Assembly (NCBI GenBank): GCA_021773335.1
Contig: JAJFKG010000016.1
Coordinates: 86,434-150,433, forward strand
From: Gammaproteobacteria bacterium
GTDB taxonomy: Bacteria; Pseudomonadota; Gammaproteobacteria; JAJFKG01
Length of the DNA: 64,000 bases
Direction: 5' to 3'
Part shown: one piece after another, positions 27,483 to 36,484 of the stretch
How the letters are laid out: every line of letters begins with the position of its first letter
Numbering within the stretch: the stretch's first letter is position 1
Program-made: the position numbers and the translations under genes
The notes under the pieces: model-generated
Databases searched by the model: none
Seen by the model: only the letters and a program-made list of their open reading frames with translations
Told to the model about the DNA's origin: nothing

Positions 27483-28145
27483 GTGACGATTCATAAGATA
27501 ATAACAACAGTCTGTTTTACTTTCGCTTGCCTAGTGAGTATACAGTCGTCTGCGCGTGCCGATTCGATGTGGTCATGTACGGGTGTTACTCGCAGTGGCC
27601 GTTGGGTTTGTGCTGCCAAAGCAGCGCCAAAACCTGCTGCAAACAAACAAAAAGCCATCGAAAAAATGACAATATCTGCAGCCGATGAAATGTCCCCTAA
27701 TGTGGGCCCCAAAACATCAAATAAAACAACATCAAGCAAAACGCCCACAAAACCCAAAACAAAAGTCACTAAGAAAAAGCCTCGTATTAATCAACCTGAG
27801 TTACAGGAAAAGCCATGGGGGCATATTAATGATTTTGCCCAAAAACAAAATCGCGATGCAAGCCAAAGCCAAGGAGCAAGTTATGCGCTGGCTTTAACGC
27901 AAGAACGTAATCTTAATAAACAACGCCAACAACAAGTGCTCGGCGATACTTCTTTACAAACGGCAAGCAAGCAAGCCTCTGCACAAAGCAAAAAACAAGC
28001 GCCTAAACCTAACCAAACTAAGAAAGTAGCTAGCGCACCACCTCCCACACCTAAGCCAAATAATACCTCAAGCACGCTTGAGACGAAGCCCAAAAAATCA
28101 ACCAACACAATAATTGCGCAAAGTTCGCAAGAAAAAAAAAAATAA
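27483..28145 (+). CDS. lptD: LptD N-terminal segment, ending at a poly-A frame break
   Basis: A 220-codon frame starting at GTG. A signal peptide occupies about residues 1-26 (cleavage near ARA/DS). The rest is a Lys/Pro/Gln/Thr-rich, low-complexity region without a recognisable domain. It stops at TAA 28143-28145 directly after 11 consecutive A residues. The next frame continues without interruption into the LptD body. Removing one A joins both into a protein of roughly 1,070 residues, longer than E. coli LptD (784) because of this N-terminal extension. As LptD is normally essential, I infer either slippage at the A run or a sequencing/assembly indel. The body alone would lack an export signal. 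Confidence 0.75.
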   Translation: MTIHKIITTVCFTFACLVSIQSSARADSMWSCTGVTRSGRWVCAAKAAPKPAANKQKAIEKMTISAADEMSPNVGPKTSNKTTSSKTPTKPKTKVTKKKPRINQPELQEKPWGHINDFAQKQNRDASQSQGASYALALTQERNLNKQRQQQVLGDTSLQTASKQASAQSKKQAPKPNQTKKVASAPPPTPKPNNTSSTLETKPKKSTNTIIAQSSQEKKK

Positions 28146-30696
28146 AAAACCAAAACCCCAGCCCACAAAAATCCAACACCAGCAAACCATTGCCGACACC
28201 TTGGGTTGGCGGCAATGGGCAAAAAGCGCATTAGCCCAGTGCAGCGGTTACTACAGTGAAAAAGTCATTTATTACCCCTTTAAGCCCGCTGCTAATGTCA
28301 GCAATAGCCCAATTGATATACGTGCGGATCAAACTGAGTATGCGCAAAAGGGGCAAACCGTATTGCAGGGAAATGTCGTTGTCACCCAACCGGAGCGACA
28401 AGTACAAGCCGATAAAGCCTATCTGAATCGCAACCCTAAAACTGGCAAGTTCCAAACCATTGATGGTGTGGGCAATGTTTATCTACGTGAGCCAGGACGC
28501 CTAGTAAAAGGTTCAAAAGCTCATATCAACCTTGCGAATAAAACATGGAGCATCGACGATCCAATTTACCGCATGGTTATGGACAAAAATTTTTATCCTG
28601 ATAAAAAAACAGGCCAAGATCGTTATCGCATTTATGGGCTAAGCGGGTGGGGACATGCGCAACAAGCTTATAAAGAACAGCCGGGCGTCATCATTATCAA
28701 AAACGGCACCTATAGTACATGTCCACCCCTAAAATCAGATTGGAAACTCAAAGCTTCAAAAGTTAAACTTAATCGCAACACAGGCCGCGGTGAAGCATTT
28801 AATACACTTTTTTATATCAAAGATTTCCCCATATTTTATACACCTTATGCCAACTTCCCAATTAATAATCAACGTAAGACTGGCTTTTTATTTCCATCTT
28901 TCGAACATTCCAGTGATTCTGGTGCTGATGTCAGCATTCCTTTCTATTGGAATATAGCACCAAACTACGATGCCACCTTCACGCCGCATTATTTGCAAAA
29001 GCGTGGCGCAAAATTAGATGGCATTTTCCGTTATATGTTAGGCACACCCGCGAGCACAGGACAAATCTCTGCGTCATGGCTACCCGACGACAGAGAATTC
29101 AGTGATTTTAAAAAGCGTTCTAATAACAGATATCGGAATTCAAGCAGTGCCGCTATACAACAAAGTTTACGTGATTTAGATGATGAGAGCACCAGCCGTA
29201 CCTTTTTCGCAGTAAAGAACAAAACACAGTTTAACGAACATTTTAACGGTTCATTAAATTACGCCCATGTAAGTGATGATTATTATCCACAAGACTTCGG
29301 TAATAGCGCAGCATCATCCGAAACCAACCAATTAACTCAACAAGCACAACTTGATTTTACCAGCCAACATTGGAACATCGGTGCAAACGTACAAGGCTAC
29401 CAAACGTTACATCCGCTTAACGAAGCAACCGTCAGTAATTCATACTCTCGTTTACCTGAAATTACAGCTAATGGTAATTACCACAATTTACCGGGCGGCC
29501 TCGATTTCGCAGTAAACTCCGGTTACACTTATTTCACCATGGACAAAAATCCAGGCCAAGCCACAAGCTCTGTCACGGGTTCGCGTTTTTACATTGATCC
29601 TACGCTAAGCTTACCATTGAAGTGGGGACAAGCTGCTTATTTCACGCCGAAAGTGCAACTCGCTGCTGCTGCTTATGATTTAAATAATCCAGCGCAAGGC
29701 AATCCATCTAATCCAGGTTACGCAGTACCTATCATTGACGTTGATACAGGATTATATTTTGATCGTGATGTAAAACTTCCAATCACCGGAACCAAATATA
29801 CGCAGACTTTAGAGCCACGTTTATTTTACTTATATGCACCAGATGTTAAACAAAATGATATTCCAGTCTTTGACAGTGGCATCCAAACCTTTGATTACGA
29901 CCAACTGTTCGCAACCAACCGTTTTAGTGGCCATGATCGAATCGGTGACGCAAATCAGCTAACTCTGGCATTAACTTCGAGGCTTGTAGATCCCTACACG
30001 GGTAGGGATAAAATCAGCGCCAGTATTGGACAAATTTTTTATTTTAGAAACAGAGATGTTTCTCTGTGCGCCGCAGGCGCCCAATGTGACGGCTTAGATA
30101 TTACCGCGCGCCGTACAGATGGTACTTCAGATACATCAGTCACTTCACCGATTGCTGCGGCACTTTCTTATAATATTTATTCAGACTGGTATGCAAACAC
30201 AACCGGCGCTTGGAACCCAGAAACAGGCACACTCAATAATGCCTATCTCAATTTGCAGTACAAAAGGGATGAACGCCATATCGTCAATGTCGGTTATTCT
30301 TACTTACGTGACGGTGACATTTTCCAAGAACCCAATGGTCGAACAGCTCCTGACGGCTCTAGCAAAAATAACTTAGACCAATTCAATTTCGCCTTTGCCT
30401 GGCCAGTGTGGCATAATTGGAGCGCAGTTGGGCAGTGGAATTACAATTTTAGTCATGATTACGTGATTAACCAATTTCTAGGCTTACAGTATGATAATTG
30501 TTGTTGGGCCGTGCGTGTCGTTGGTAGCCGCTACTACTCTAATCTCGATGAACGTTCAAAACCAGAATTCGACTCTAGCGTATATGTACAAGTCTTATTC
30601 AAGGGTATCGGTGCTGTTGGCACCGGCAGCCCAGGACAACTCTTGACAAGTGCTATCGATGGCTATGAAGATCCATTTGCTTACACGTATTTCTAA
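28114..30696 (+). CDS. lptD: LPS-assembly outer membrane protein LptD, main body
   Basis: An 860-codon frame (nominal TTG start, probably not used) encoding the LPS translocon barrel that inserts lipopolysaccharide with LptE. An OstA_N/LptA-like jellyroll is at about 70-130 (ADQTEYAQKG to QADKAYLN). The beta-barrel follows, ending in alternating residues and a C-terminal Phe. All four disulfide cysteines known from LptD are visible: Cys43, Cys203 (GTYSTC) and the adjacent Cys796/797. So the protein appears functional apart from the frame break. In front is the signal-peptide-bearing segment. surA, which folds LptD, follows 25 bases downstream. Confidence 0.9.
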   Translation: MRKVRKKKKNKKPKPQPTKIQHQQTIADTLGWRQWAKSALAQCSGYYSEKVIYYPFKPAANVSNSPIDIRADQTEYAQKGQTVLQGNVVVTQPERQVQADKAYLNRNPKTGKFQTIDGVGNVYLREPGRLVKGSKAHINLANKTWSIDDPIYRMVMDKNFYPDKKTGQDRYRIYGLSGWGHAQQAYKEQPGVIIIKNGTYSTCPPLKSDWKLKASKVKLNRNTGRGEAFNTLFYIKDFPIFYTPYANFPINNQRKTGFLFPSFEHSSDSGADVSIPFYWNIAPNYDATFTPHYLQKRGAKLDGIFRYMLGTPASTGQISASWLPDDREFSDFKKRSNNRYRNSSSAAIQQSLRDLDDESTSRTFFAVKNKTQFNEHFNGSLNYAHVSDDYYPQDFGNSAASSETNQLTQQAQLDFTSQHWNIGANVQGYQTLHPLNEATVSNSYSRLPEITANGNYHNLPGGLDFAVNSGYTYFTMDKNPGQATSSVTGSRFYIDPTLSLPLKWGQAAYFTPKVQLAAAAYDLNNPAQGNPSNPGYAVPIIDVDTGLYFDRDVKLPITGTKYTQTLEPRLFYLYAPDVKQNDIPVFDSGIQTFDYDQLFATNRFSGHDRIGDANQLTLALTSRLVDPYTGRDKISASIGQIFYFRNRDVSLCAAGAQCDGLDITARRTDGTSDTSVTSPIAAALSYNIYSDWYANTTGAWNPETGTLNNAYLNLQYKRDERHIVNVGYSYLRDGDIFQEPNGRTAPDGSSKNNLDQFNFAFAWPVWHNWSAVGQWNYNFSHDYVINQFLGLQYDNCCWAVRVVGSRYYSNLDERSKPEFDSSVYVQVLFKGIGAVGTGSPGQLLTSAIDGYEDPFAYTYF
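28132..28142 (+). other. A11 homopolymer at the lptD frame break
   Basis: Eleven consecutive A bases end one base before the TAA that closes the upstream lptD frame. Loss of one A, or gain of two, restores a single open reading frame. Such runs cause RNA polymerase slippage, and are also common sites of replication slippage or base-calling error. Confidence 0.85.
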
Positions 30697-30721
30697 CTTG
30701 GATTTCTAATTTGGTGAACCA

Positions 30722-32233
30722 ATGCAATTAAAAATTCGTAAATTTCTCTGTGTGATTTTATTACTTTTCATGAGTAATGTAGCCCTGTGTGCAACAACAC
30801 AAGCAACTCAAGCTCAAATGTCGCAAACACCCGTAACGGCTCCAGTTCAGCCTAGTACGCAGACTATGGAAGCAACAACGACAGAGCAAGCACCCGTAGT
30901 TAAGCAAACCCCTTTTAACAATGCTACAGCCGTAACAAACTCTACCCAATCAGCTTCCCCCCAGAAAATAGCTAACACACAAACTCAAAAAGCGACTAGG
31001 CCCAAGGCAGCTCCGATAGTACCGCTCGATCGTATCGTTGCGATCGTTAATAACAATGTCATTACCGAATCGCAGCTAGAGCAGCGTATCCTTCTTATCA
31101 AAGAACAAATGGAACGCGGCAATGTCCCTATCCCTAGTAATAAAGTTTTACGACACCAAGTCTTACAACGTATGATTGATGGTTCATTACAACTACAAAT
31201 CGCCGATCGCTTAAAATTAAAAGTTGACAATGCTACTCTCAACAAGGCAATAGCCAGTATCGCTCAACAAAACAAAATGAGTATTAGTGCCTTTAAAAAA
31301 GCACTCGAAAGTGACGGCATACGCTATTCAGATTTTCGCAAAGAAATCCGCGACGAAATACTCATTAGTCGTGCCCAACAGCGTGCTGTTGAGCCGCATA
31401 TAAAAGTAACTCCGCAAGAAGTGAATACCTTTTTAAAAACCTACAAAAGCCAAGAAAATAAAAACCAAGGGTACCACTTACGTGACATCTTAATAACCTT
31501 ACCGGACTCACCCAGCCCAGATGAAGTTAAAACAGCACGCCAACAAGCACAATCACTGATGACACAATTGAAAAACGGTGCCAATTTCCAAAAACTGGCG
31601 GTTTCGGAATCTAGCGGTCAAGAAGCATTACAAGGGGGTGACTTAGGTTGGCGCAATATCGCCAGACTGCCCTCTGTGTTTGCAGACAAAGTCGCAAAAA
31701 TGAAACCAGGACAAGTCGCAGGCCCTATCCGTACAGCCAACGGTTTTCACATTATCAAGCTAGTTGGGGTACGCAATAATGTTAAACATCACATTATTAC
31801 TCAAACCAAAGTGCGCCATATTCTAATGCGCCCTGATGCTGTTACCAGTAACCAACAAGTTAAACAAAAACTGGAAAAAATCCGTCAACAAATTGAAAAT
31901 GGTGCCAGCTACTCCGCAATGGCGAAGAAATATTCCGAAGATCCTGGCAGTGCGACAAGTGGCGGTGATCTGGGTTGGGTAGATCCAGGTGATTTAGTAC
32001 CACCATTTGAAGCTGCTATGAATAAATTACCTATTGGTAAAGTCAGCCAACCTGTACATAGTCAATTTGGTTGGCATTTAATCCAAGTATTACATCGCCG
32101 CAAAAAAGATGTGACAAAAACGTACCAAAAGGAACAAATCGAAAAGTTCATTACTAAACGTAAATTTGACGAAGCGATTAACGCTTGGATAAAACAGTTA
32201 CGCAGCGAATCCTATATAAAAATATATCAGTAG
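30722..32233 (+). CDS. surA: Periplasmic chaperone/peptidyl-prolyl isomerase SurA
   Basis: A 503-residue chaperone for outer-membrane proteins, LptD in particular. A signal peptide ends near residue 23 (ALC/AT). A Thr/Gln/Ala-rich low-complexity stretch (about 24-95) precedes the SurA N domain (PLDRIVAIVNNNVITESQLEQRI). Two parvulin domains follow, each with the GGDLGW motif (about 300 and 418), and a C-terminal helix. E. coli SurA has 428 residues, so the excess is the extra linker. The similar extension on LptD is notable. It lies 25 bases after lptD and 2 bases before rsmA. Confidence 0.95.
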   Translation: MQLKIRKFLCVILLLFMSNVALCATTQATQAQMSQTPVTAPVQPSTQTMEATTTEQAPVVKQTPFNNATAVTNSTQSASPQKIANTQTQKATRPKAAPIVPLDRIVAIVNNNVITESQLEQRILLIKEQMERGNVPIPSNKVLRHQVLQRMIDGSLQLQIADRLKLKVDNATLNKAIASIAQQNKMSISAFKKALESDGIRYSDFRKEIRDEILISRAQQRAVEPHIKVTPQEVNTFLKTYKSQENKNQGYHLRDILITLPDSPSPDEVKTARQQAQSLMTQLKNGANFQKLAVSESSGQEALQGGDLGWRNIARLPSVFADKVAKMKPGQVAGPIRTANGFHIIKLVGVRNNVKHHIITQTKVRHILMRPDAVTSNQQVKQKLEKIRQQIENGASYSAMAKKYSEDPGSATSGGDLGWVDPGDLVPPFEAAMNKLPIGKVSQPVHSQFGWHLIQVLHRRKKDVTKTYQKEQIEKFITKRKFDEAINAWIKQLRSESYIKIYQ

Positions 32234-32235
32234 CT

Positions 32236-33030
32236 ATGAGTAAAAACCAACACCAAGCACGTAAACGCTTCGGCCAAAATTTTCTGTGTGATGTCTCTGT
32301 CGTTGCTGAAATCATTAAACTGATCAATCCGCAAAACCAAGATCATCTTGTTGAAATTGGGCCCGGCTTTGGTGCAATCACACAAGAGTTGCTCTCACAC
32401 TGTCAGCAACTCGATGCCCTAGAGATAGACCGTGATCTTACCAAGCATCTCCAACTTGAATTTTCACGACATGATAATTTTATCTTACACAATGCGGATG
32501 CCTTACAGGTTGAATTGAACAGCCTAAGGTTAGGACAAGAAAAATTACGTATTGTTGGTAATCTGCCTTATAATATATCTACACCATTGTTATTTCATTT
32601 GCTAAAGCAAATAGACTGTATCAACGACATGCATTTTATGCTGCAAAAAGAAGTAGTCGAACGCATCGCCGCAACACCCGGCAACAAGAATTATGGACGC
32701 CTAAGCCTCATGGTCCAATACCATTGTGCGGCACTCGCACTGTTAGATATCCCTCCAAGTGCCTTTCAACCAGCGCCCAAGGTTATATCTTCCATCATAC
32801 GCTTAACGCCGCATGCTCAACTGCCATTTCCCGCCGATGATTTTGCAATATTTAGTCGCGTCGTACACGATGCTTTTAACCAACGCCGCAAAACCATTGC
32901 TAATAGCCTTAAACATTTAACAGATAAAGCTCAGCTCACCGCCGCTGGCATAGACCCACGTCTGCGGCCCGAGCAACTAAGCCTAGAGAACTATGTCAGC
33001 ATTAGTAATTATGTCTCCAATAGCAACTAA
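32236..33030 (+). CDS. rsmA: 16S rRNA (adenine-1518/1519-N6) dimethyltransferase RsmA
   Basis: A 264-residue KsgA/RsmA that dimethylates two adjacent adenines in 16S helix 45. The N terminus ARKRFGQNFL is characteristic. The SAM motif I is VEIGPGFGAIT, with LEIDRDL, the target-base motif NLPYNIS and the FQPAPKVISSII segment. The ATG at 32236, two bases past the surA stop, is chosen over an in-frame upstream start inside surA. In most gammaproteobacteria apaG/apaH follow directly; here apaH is 11.6 kb away. Confidence 0.95.
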   Translation: MSKNQHQARKRFGQNFLCDVSVVAEIIKLINPQNQDHLVEIGPGFGAITQELLSHCQQLDALEIDRDLTKHLQLEFSRHDNFILHNADALQVELNSLRLGQEKLRIVGNLPYNISTPLLFHLLKQIDCINDMHFMLQKEVVERIAATPGNKNYGRLSLMVQYHCAALALLDIPPSAFQPAPKVISSIIRLTPHAQLPFPADDFAIFSRVVHDAFNQRRKTIANSLKHLTDKAQLTAAGIDPRLRPEQLSLENYVSISNYVSNSN

Positions 33031-33309
33031 CTAACTTATTGAATTTCAATAAAATATCCTTGTAGTCGTCTAAAATATGGACAATCCTGCTAAAATAAGC
33101 GATAATGGTCTGATTTTAAAAGGTGTAGGCATCATCAACAATTGACTTGTGTTCGAGCAACGGCAGTAGTTTTTACCGATGAAATTGATTATGCTTAGCG
33201 ACTAATTATGCTATGGCGAGATGCGTGTATAGCTTAACTTATGTACTGACAAAAGGGAGCGCCAACAGCGCAATGGTAGAGTTAAACCATGACATTACAG
33301 GGATAAAGT

Positions 33310-34746
33310 ATGTTTCACAGTATGCAGCGCATATTAAGCGAACGCCAACAACTTCAACCGCAGAAACCGATGTATCAACAGAAATTTTCTCCAATACACA
33401 AAGCAAATGAACTACTCAGTGGTGAGCAGCATCGAGTAACTATTGCAGAAATAAAACGCCTGTTGAACGCCCCTGAAGCTGCCTATCAGGAACTTTGCGT
33501 TGAGCTTATGCATAACTGTGCTGAATTTTTGCAAAAGCTACCAGCCGCTAAAGATGGTAAATTTGGCTACCCAGGTGGTTGGGTCGATTTTGCTTTAGCC
33601 CGCGCCAATGCCTCACTTAAATTATTCCAACAATATCTCCATACTGGTGAAGCCCCTGGCTATATTGCCAACGAGCCAGAACTATGGACATACGCTATTT
33701 TTAGCGCCGCATTATTGCTTGATATCGGTAAACTCACTACCGGGTATGAAATTCACCTATTTGACCACGAACACAACAGCCTCGGGCTCTGGGAGCCATG
33801 CAGAGGCCCCATGGAAAAACAAAAAGCACACTTTTATCAATCATCCTTTAAAATCGACAATCAACCTGGCTTACGCCAGTACGCAACCGTCTTGCTCGCA
33901 CGCCAACTCATGCCGAGCATTGGCTTTGAATGGCTGGCATCGGATAGCTTAGCATTTCATTATTGGTTAGCAACGCTCAATGGTGAACAAGTCGGTGGCA
34001 GCGCCTCTGGTAGTGGTGGGCCAAGTGCAATCATGCCCGACGCTGTTTCTCGGGTATTACAAACACTCTCGCCACACGCACAACAACAACAGCAAACGGC
34101 AACTTCTTTCTTTAATAAAATGCTCGAACAAGAGCATAAAGAGGCAACAGCGCGTGATGCTGAAAAAACTGCTGACAAAGATAACGAAGCCAACGCGACC
34201 GAAAGCGAAACGAGTGAAGCTAAAGCAGAAACAAGCCCTGATCAAAAGATCGGTGCTGAATTCATCGAATGGTTGCGTCTTGGCATAGCGAATGAAGTTT
34301 TCTCAGTCAACGGCGCTGAATCTCTCGTCCATATGGTACGTGAAGGTGCTCTATTATCGACGCGCTTGTTTTTTGATTTCGCGGCACAACGTGGCGTCAA
34401 TCCGCAATCTGTATTCAATGCATTCAATCAAATCAACTTAGGTAATGCCCAAGCTAGCGCAATCCGCGGCTTACAAATCCAACAATTTGCTGCATTAACA
34501 GGCCCTCTAGCAAATCTCACGCTAGAAGGTATTATCATGACAAATCCACAGCGCCTGTATTCAACTCAAACACCAGTACTTAGTCAAAATGTGAAATTAA
34601 CCTCTAGCATTATCGCACGCGTACCCAACAACCCCGATATAGTGCGCCAACGAGTGCAACAAAACCGCTGGCCCGGCGCAGCCAAAGCAACACCACCACC
34701 ATCTTATAATCCATCTTCAACGCCCGGCTCAGGCGGTGGTAGATAG
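33310..34746 (+). CDS. Orphan TraI_2/DUF1528 protein (MOBH relaxase-like), degenerate HD site
   Basis: A 478-residue protein with the architecture of ICE-type TraI (MOBH) relaxase N-terminal parts. A TraI_2 domain spans about 45-245, a charged Ala/Glu/Lys linker about 265-310, and a DUF1528-like C-terminal domain about 312-400 (FIEWLRLGIANEVFSVN). The metal-binding HD motif reads LLLDIGK (136-141), so the conserved His before Asp138 is missing. The upstream HxxPGGxxxH pattern reads FGYPGGWVDF, without histidines. DNA nicking therefore looks unlikely. No coupling protein, type IV secretion or integrase gene is near. It could be a domesticated or decaying mobile-element gene. The C terminus is Gly/Pro/Ser-rich. 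Confidence 0.7.
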   Translation: MFHSMQRILSERQQLQPQKPMYQQKFSPIHKANELLSGEQHRVTIAEIKRLLNAPEAAYQELCVELMHNCAEFLQKLPAAKDGKFGYPGGWVDFALARANASLKLFQQYLHTGEAPGYIANEPELWTYAIFSAALLLDIGKLTTGYEIHLFDHEHNSLGLWEPCRGPMEKQKAHFYQSSFKIDNQPGLRQYATVLLARQLMPSIGFEWLASDSLAFHYWLATLNGEQVGGSASGSGGPSAIMPDAVSRVLQTLSPHAQQQQQTATSFFNKMLEQEHKEATARDAEKTADKDNEANATESETSEAKAETSPDQKIGAEFIEWLRLGIANEVFSVNGAESLVHMVREGALLSTRLFFDFAAQRGVNPQSVFNAFNQINLGNAQASAIRGLQIQQFAALTGPLANLTLEGIIMTNPQRLYSTQTPVLSQNVKLTSSIIARVPNNPDIVRQRVQQNRWPGAAKATPPPSYNPSSTPGSGGGR

Positions 34747-35586
34747 CAAGCCCTCTATTATTTCAGCGAAATAGTTACGTATTAAAGAATGGTGACCCTG
34801 CCCTTTTATAACGTTCAATTTACTGTTTTTAATCGATGTGGAATAAACGTGTGCGTGTGATATTGGTGCTTGTTTATCAGATTCACCATACCAAATACTC
34901 ACGGGGCATTGAATATCACTTAGCTTAAAACCCCAAGGCTTAAACAGAAGCTTCATCTCATAAGCAGGTCCATTGATACCTTGATTAAATGCTTCTAAGG
35001 TTGCTTTAACGATTTGTTTTTTTATCGCCTCATTTTCAAACAAAGCATAATCTTCATCGGGGAGCTGCTTTTTTAATTGCTTCTGCATTTCTTTGGGATT
35101 TAACAACAGCTTGTGGGTTGCTTTCATCATTGGCCCTGTTAACGCAGGAATATTACTTAGTAAGAAGCTCACTAATTTTTGCGGAAACGGCATTCCCTTT
35201 TTAAAATTTCCATGGTCACAGGGCGCCATGCCTGATACGAATGCTGCAGAGCTTACTTTACTTTTCAATTGACTTGCGCAAGCAGCAGCAAAAGGTACAC
35301 CACCGGAATGGGCAATAATAGAAAAACTGCTAATGCCTAATTTATCCGTAATCTCATCGACATCACTTGCCCAAGATAACAGACTACCCTCTTTATTAAA
35401 CTCTGAAAGTCCCATGCCAGGGCGATCAATACCAATGAGGCGACATGCGACATCCTGCGCTCGTGCATCAAAGTTTTCCGCTTCCAAACGGCTACCAGGA
35501 AATCCATGGAAATATAAAACGGGTTTACCCTCACCGGCACCATACTCACTGATACCAACCTTTCTTTTACAATCTAATGTAAGCAT
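34729..35586 (-). CDS. Alpha/beta hydrolase
   Basis: A 285-residue alpha/beta hydrolase of unknown substrate. The oxyanion region is YFHGFPGSR, and the nucleophile elbow is AHSGG (A-x-S-x-G form of GxSxG). The acid is in WYGESDKQAP and the catalytic His in GQGHHSLI. The ATG at 35586 has a GGAG ribosome site eight bases upstream and starts right before the fold, so it is preferred to the ATG at 35622. The 3' end overlaps the convergent TraI_2 gene by 18 bases. Esterase, haloalkane-dehalogenase-like or epoxide-hydrolase-like activity cannot be told apart. Confidence 0.82.
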   Translation of the reverse strand: MLTLDCKRKVGISEYGAGEGKPVLYFHGFPGSRLEAENFDARAQDVACRLIGIDRPGMGLSEFNKEGSLLSWASDVDEITDKLGISSFSIIAHSGGVPFAAACASQLKSKVSSAAFVSGMAPCDHGNFKKGMPFPQKLVSFLLSNIPALTGPMMKATHKLLLNPKEMQKQLKKQLPDEDYALFENEAIKKQIVKATLEAFNQGINGPAYEMKLLFKPWGFKLSDIQCPVSIWYGESDKQAPISHAHVYSTSIKNSKLNVIKGQGHHSLIRNYFAEIIEGLLSTTA

Positions 35587-35714
35587 TTGGGAAACTCCAC
35601 ATACAAGACCAAGGACAACCATTTTACATCCGTGGATTGGCTTTTACACCAATAGAAAAATTTTCTCTATAATTCATACGATTAGCTTTTAAGAGTCACG
35701 CTGTTTACATTAAT

Positions 35715-35751
35715 ATAACGTCTTGCGTTATATAACGCCGCGTGTTATACT
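35715..35751 (+). promoter_or_regulatory. higBA promoter with two inverted-repeat operators
   Basis: TTGCGT (35723-35728), a 17-base spacer and TATACT (35746-35751) form a good sigma-70 promoter. It is covered by two palindromes: ATAACG-N5-CGTTAT (35715-35731) and TATAAC-N7-GTTATA (35731-35749), the likely HigA binding sites. The predicted transcript starts at or next to the higB ATG at 35758. Confidence 0.75.
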
Positions 35752-35757
35752 TATCCC

Positions 35758-36039
35758 ATGATAAGGAACTTCAAATGCAAAGAAACTGAGTTAATTTGGG
35801 AGGGCACCATTTCTCGCAAATTACTACAGGCTATCCAACAGGTTGCGAGAAGAAAGTTAAGAATGCTCAATAATGCTGGTTCTCTTGAGGATCTGCGCAT
35901 TCCTCCCAATAACCGATTGGAGACGCTACAAGGAGATCGAAAAGGACAGCATAGCATTCGCATTAATCGGCAATGGAGAATTTGCTTTGTGTGGAAAGAT
36001 GGAATACCTGAAAACATAGAAATTGTTGATTATCACTAA
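35758..36039 (+). CDS. higB: HigB-type toxin (RelE/ParE fold)
   Basis: A 93-residue toxin of the Proteus/Vibrio HigB class, a ribosome-dependent mRNA endonuclease. The N-terminal MIRNFKCKETELIWEG, the basic QVARRKLRML helix, the RIPPNNRLETLQGDRKGQHSIRINRQWRICF core and the final EIVDYH follow the family closely. Toxin precedes antitoxin, the reversed order characteristic of hig systems. The ATG lies only seven bases after the -10 box, so the mRNA may be leaderless. Both genes are intact. Confidence 0.92.
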   Translation: MIRNFKCKETELIWEGTISRKLLQAIQQVARRKLRMLNNAGSLEDLRIPPNNRLETLQGDRKGQHSIRINRQWRICFVWKDGIPENIEIVDYH

Positions 36040-36056
36040 ATTTATTGGAGACTTTT

Positions 36057-36359
36057 ATGAAAAAATTAAAAAATGTTCATCCGGGCGAAGTGTTATATGA
36101 AGATTTTTTACAGCCACTAAACATAAGCCAAAACAAAATTGCTAAAGCTATGCAGGTGTCCCCTCGACGAATTAATGAAATTGTGCATGGGCAAAGAGCA
36201 ATTACCGCTGATACTGACTTACGCTTATCGCGAGCACTGGGCACAACAGAAGGCTTTTGGTTAGGGTTACAAGACGATTACGATTTGGAAGAAAGGAAAA
36301 CACAGATTCGTTCAGAGTTAAAATGTATCGGTAACTTAACTATTGCGGCCCAAGCTTAA
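36057..36359 (+). CDS. higA: HigA-type antitoxin (XRE family)
   Basis: A 100-residue antitoxin with the HigA signature HPGEVLYEDFLQPLNISQNKIAKAM and the recognition helix SPRRINEIVHGQRAITADTDLRL, ending after the conserved FWLGLQDDYDLEE. It neutralises HigB and represses the module by binding the upstream palindromes. The ATG at 36057 has a GGAG site in front; a TTG at 36045 is less likely. It begins 17 bases after higB. Confidence 0.93.
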   Translation: MKKLKNVHPGEVLYEDFLQPLNISQNKIAKAMQVSPRRINEIVHGQRAITADTDLRLSRALGTTEGFWLGLQDDYDLEERKTQIRSELKCIGNLTIAAQA

Positions 36360-36484
36360 GAGCGCTTTTATTCATTTCTCTAATTTTTAATCACACTAGT
36401 CAAATGTAGCCGAGATTTACTAATTGTGACCACTGCCGTATACAAATATAAAATAGAACTGTGAGAATGCTTACCTTAGTGGAT

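Noticed and set aside
27491..28231. Minus-strand open frames opposite the start of lptD
   Set aside because: Their hydrophobic, Leu/Val/Phe-rich translations mirror the Lys/Gln/Ala-rich lptD extension on the other strand; no ribosome site or known domain.
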